DNA of 64,000 nucleotides from Isoetes taiwanensis (Eukaryota; Streptophyta; Lycopodiopsida; Isoetales; Isoetaceae), in contig JAJEKV010000912.1 in the NCBI GenBank assembly GCA_021234155.1, positions 1 through 64,000 of the forward strand. The letters are read 5' to 3'. The position numbers and the translations under genes were made by a program. This document shows, in pieces, positions 60,430 through 64,000 of the stretch. Under the pieces are notes generated by a model, which was given only the letters and a program-made list of their open reading frames with translations, ran no database searches and was not told the DNA's origin. How positions within the stretch are numbered: the first letter of the stretch is position 1; each line of letters begins with the position of its first letter.

Positions 60430-60890
60430 ATAAATGTTAGCATGATTAACATTCTCAAAGTCAACAACCACAAATGTAGCTAAGACAATGATTCCCCCCA
60501 GATAATGCACACATTTTTCTCACCACCCCTTTGGTACTACCTTAGCATTGGAAAAGGATTTTAGAACAATAGAAGTGTTGTCTTCTACTTTGAGATTCAA
60601 GTTTTCATAACATGATAAGGCATGACATTTAGGGAGGAACCTCCATCCAACAAAAACCTTATCTAAATGGGAGGTACCTATAGTAGCACTACAAATAAAA
60701 GCACCCGGATCTTCAAAGGTGCTCGTGTAAGGCTACGTAAATGTTGTTGCAAGTTTTCGCAAAGAATTTCTTCAACATTTTGGGTATTCTTGATGAGCTT
60801 TTCCCCTGTATGATGGTGCAATCCTTAATAAAGTTAGTAAGTCTACAAGAACCTTGGAGTTTTTCATAAGCAATTCAAATTCATCAAGCT
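60430..60890 (-). pseudogene. Aspartic protease region of the inner gypsy element
   Basis: The minus strand reads ICSATIGTSHLDKVFV, then in the next frame LDGGSSLNVMPYHVMKT (active-site D at about 60653), then VEDNTSIVLKSFSNAKVVPKG and NIYDLFLGRRWMKMVDA. It matches the retropepsin DTGSS…LGxxW pattern with DGGSS at the catalytic Asp, which is frequent in plant gypsy elements. A one-base break lies at the active site. Confidence 0.8.
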
Positions 60891-61139
60891 CTTAATCTTT
60901 TCTGCTTATACCTTTGAACAGGGGAGGAGCTATATCCCCGAGGATTTGGCTGAAATGTTACCTTAGGAGCTACACTTGGTGGGACAGTAACTTGCAGATG
61001 TACCTGAATGGAGCCTAGCACGGTTTGCACAACCATAACATCTTGTTCTTCTTGTTCTTTTCGCACAAGTCTCAATAAAACTAATATTGACACTGCTTAC
61101 CTTTTTCTTGCTTTGCAAGGTAATTCTTGACACTGCAGT

Positions 61140-62221
61140 AACTTCTCTTCATGACCTATCTCTTTGCAAAAAGAACAAACAGACATTCTCTACCAAAATG
61201 GCCCCTTTGTGGCATTTAGGACAAGATCTTGCAAAGCAATTTTCAGCCCTATGATAGGGTTTACCACGCTTTGTGCATCTGTGTATGGCAGAGCTAGAAG
61301 AAGGAGCATTATTACTATTTTTTAACTCCATGAGTTGTTTGGTAACTTCTAAGAGAGCTTCAGATATTTTACTTATCTCAGATTTCATTTCTGAAACCCG
61401 AGGGTCTAGCTCTTCAGCTTTTTGGCTTCTTTTTTCCTTCTAAATCGCAGATACATGTGGGCAGCATTAGCATAGTGTGACTCGTGGCTCAAGATCATGA
61501 TGAGGAGGGTAGAATGGATCTCTCGATTTCATCATCATCGCGAGATAGCTTAGCATTTCTACTAAATCTACAGCCTTTTACAAATGTCTTATGGATTGAA
61601 TCTAGCTCACCAAACTTTTGAAGTTTTAATAACTTTCTATAAATCTTAGGCCCGACATCGACTGATAAAGGAAGCAACCAGATGCAAAGTTGGGTGGGAA
61701 ACATGGTTCCTATTACACACCAAAGAAATAAGAGTTAAATCTTTCCACATATCGTTTCACACTTTCACCAGATTTAATAGAAAAGGAATTGAGCTCAAAA
61801 ACAAGGTCCCTGGGTGAAGTAGTCTTACCAAACCTTGATGTAAACCTTTGTTCCAATTCATCCCACTTAGTACCTATCGACAGCTCAAATCCAACCAGAT
61901 CCGCCTCATCACCTTTCATGCATTTGATAAACTCAAGAAACCTGGTAACCTTTCTTCTTTCCATGCTCCCTCATAATATTCTTCAAAATTCTTCAAGAAA
62001 TGGTTAGCATTCATGGAAGAATCATAACAAGGGGAAGAAACAGGTATAGTGAGCTCAAATTGATAAGGAGCTTGTGGAGGAAAAGGCAAAGCAGAAACAT
62101 TTGTAACATTTGCTGTGGAACTGGTAGCCACTTTCATGCTTACCCCTACTAGATCTGGTTGACCTGTTACCTCAAATTGCTCAGCAGGCTCAGCAGTCTT
62201 TCTTGGTGCCATGGAGTTCAA
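61140..62221 (-). pseudogene. Gag of the inner gypsy element
   Basis: It starts MNSMAPRKTAEPAEQFE (62221 or 62212), just after the primer site. Frame 2 (61964-61713) reads FIKCMKGDEADLVGFELSIG, KWDELEQRFTSRFGKTTSP and GESVKRYVERFN, the conserved gag capsid pattern. Frame 3 ends with CTKRGKPYHRAENC (61265), a CCHC zinc knuckle whose second Cys is Arg. Frame breaks lie near 61940 and 61710-61490. Product: the nucleocapsid protein that packages element RNA. Confidence 0.85.
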
Positions 62222-62234
62222 CTTCCGTGTGAAA

Positions 62235-62252
62235 ATCTCAGAGGGACCTCCA
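62235..62252 (-). other. Primer-binding site of the inner gypsy element
   Basis: Three bases inside the LTR end (TGTTAG on plus at 62256), the minus strand reads TGGAGGTCCCTCTGAGAT. The TGG start and spacing fit a tRNA primer site; I did not assign the tRNA. Confidence 0.55.
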
Positions 62253-62255
62253 AAA

Positions 62256-64000
62256 TGTTAGCCTAAAAACCCGAATTTTAGTCTAACCTCAAGGAAGCTC
62301 AAACAAAATGGTTAGGACCTCCAGATCACTTAGGGTGATCAATCCTTGACATATGAAGTGAGAAAAGTCATTTTGGAATATTGGTTTTTTCAAAATCACT
62401 AAAGTCCCTGAAACTGAAAAAACTGTCAGAGCAAAAAATGGCCTTGCAGACACACCTTGTGAGATTTTTGAGATGTGATTGGTGGTATAGATGATCAACA
62501 AGCAAAGGAAACTCGGGGTGGAGATTTGACTTGATTTGAATAGGGGAAGGTTGAGAAAATGTAGGTCAAAGTCGGTCAAAAAGTTGGCGCTACAAAACAG
62601 AGCCAAAATTTGCAGATGGAGTTTGATAAGGAATCTTGAGTTGGGATCTCGCGGCAGTAACTTCAAAATAACCCCTAGATCATGTGCATAGGGGTTTAAA
62701 TAGCAAAAAGAGTTTTAGTTTCTCCGTAAGCAGCCGAGGCCCTCGTGAAAAAGAACAAACTCGGTGGATGCTTATGAAAAAGGTCTTTTTATGTGTTTTC
62801 TTTGAATGTGTAGGTCTCTAAGGTTTTTATGAAGATGAAATGCAACTATCTGAAAAGAATATAGCTTGGAATAAATATTTTGGGTTTTGTTTTTAGTTTT
62901 TAGCTTTTAAAAGCACAATGCAGATTACAAAAGATGAATATACAATGGTGACAACAACTTTCCGTGCAAAGACTATGCATTATAGAAATGTAACACAAGA
63001 AATTTGATAGTGTTAGCAAGGCAGATTACCAAATTCAAACATATAATAGTGTTTGAAAGTAAAATCCAGGTCTGTCTCGAGCCTTTAGTGAATCTCTTTA
63101 ACTACCAATGAAGCCGAATGAAATGATTTTTTTGAGTTGTAGTTGAAGTGCCTCACCGTTGAACAAGTCACACCGGGACGATCTTCAATCACGAAAGCAG
63201 AAAGCAGAGCAAATTTCGAATAGAGCAGAGCAAGATAATATCGAATATCAAAATGCGCCAAGATCACAGAGGTCTATCTCGAGGGGACGGCCGATTTGAT
63301 CTCTGCTTTCTTGGCTTAAGAACCGTTTCTTCCCAAAAGCTAGCTCTCGGTTGAGTGATTTGAGGCCCAAATTGAGCAATTTCTATCGAATCAAGTGCCA
63401 CAAAGGATCCCCATGGTTTCGAAAAGGTTTAGGAGCTAATTTCGGGCTAAAAATTGGCGGATTCAATCAAATTTAGGCAACTAATTGGCCGGATTTAGCA
63501 GGTTCCCTATTTCTTAGGGTTCATCAAAAATTTTTAAGGGTGATATATCCCACAGCCAAGTGGTTCAAGGCTCCTCAGATATAAGGAATAATGCGGGCCC
63601 ACTATTAAATTTATGTACACGCAGAGGGGGACACCCAACAGTTCCGCCCCCACCGGCCGCCACGGAAAAATGGGGTGACCGAACTATGCGTAAATAGATA
63701 GGGTAGATAGGCTAGAATAGTTTTTTATTTTTGGGCACGATCCCAAGAATCCAATTTTGAAGGTCTTCCCAAGGGTTTTTTTTGAATTTTAAAAGACCAA
63801 GTTAGCTCTTTTTTTTTCCAAGCTTTCCATCTAGAGGGTTTTTAGGTCAAACTGAAACATTTGAATTTTGGTCCCTTTGACCCATGGTCAATGAATATTG
63901 CAACATAGGGATGGTGAAAAGTCATAGGAAAAAAGATGGGAAAAGGGTGTAAATAGGCTATACTAGGGTTTAGGAAGATGAAATGAGAATGAAAAAAAAG
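62256..64000 (-). mobile_element. 5' LTR of the inner gypsy element (cut by window end)
   Basis: It matches 53740-55515 through the end of the window. Differences are mostly 1-5 base indels and clustered small replacements, for example around the GCCCCCACG phrase at 55160 against 63648. Both LTRs hold a TAGATAGGGTAGATAGGCTAG phrase. The remaining part continues past 64000. Confidence 0.85.

Noticed and set aside
1-64000. tRNA, rRNA or organellar insertions
   Set aside because: I looked for tRNA arms (GGTTCRA-type), rDNA phrases and chloroplast gene wording and saw none that held up.

Overview
This window reads as nuclear DNA of a large-genome land plant. The evidence is plant-type LTR retrotransposons of several lineages (a Ty1/copia element, a chromodomain-bearing Ty3/gypsy chromovirus, a second Ty3/gypsy element with LTRs of at least 1.7 kb), MULE/SWIM-type transposase remnants, an LRR receptor remnant, and host-type genes with AT-rich introns. 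A gymnosperm or fern seems likely from the density of decayed elements, but that is inference. Almost every recognisable gene is interrupted by 1-2 base indels. I cannot tell true decay from assembly indels, so most genes are described as broken with the visible breaks listed.

Layout. 1-2.7 kb: nothing recognised. 2.69-3.48 kb: LRR receptor pseudogene (+). 7.1-7.7 kb: AT-rich minisatellite. 8.2-10.7 kb: a segmental duplication carrying the 3' end of a BPS1/ROH1-like gene whose fuller copy lies at 10.57-11.62 kb (-). 12.2-12.4 kb: a foldback (MITE-like) structure. 13.7-16.9 kb (-): a DUF7869-family gene. 17.7-21.1 kb (+), divergent from it: a spliced gene whose 3' exons carry DLPYG and DAFxGSxTT motifs in the order of a beta-class DNA N4-cytosine/N6-adenine methyltransferase. 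Its introns are packed with TGTATTC-GAATACA palindromes. 24.4-26.6 kb (-): a spliced TraB/Tiki-like host gene. 27.3-27.6 kb: a palindromic TTTCGCGTAAGC array. 30.8-32.5 kb (-): a MULE-type transposase with a SWIM zinc finger. 32.8-34.4 kb: two different palindrome families.

37.9-41.0 kb (-): a decayed Ty1/copia element with an approximately 640-bp insertion in pol. 45.2-47.6 kb (-): 5' LTR, primer-binding site and possible gag of one gypsy copy. 48.0-53.7 kb (-): 3' LTR, polypurine tract and pol with chromodomain of a second chromovirus. It is interrupted at about 53.7 kb by a third gypsy element (53.7 kb to beyond the window end), whose LTR pair, gag, protease, RNase H, RT and integrase are all visible in minus orientation. 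This third element has an RNase H-like domain between protease and RT.

The most interesting locus is 13.7-21.1 kb: a bacterial-type DNA methyltransferase gene with introns, head-to-head with a DUF7869 gene, possibly a two-gene mobile element.
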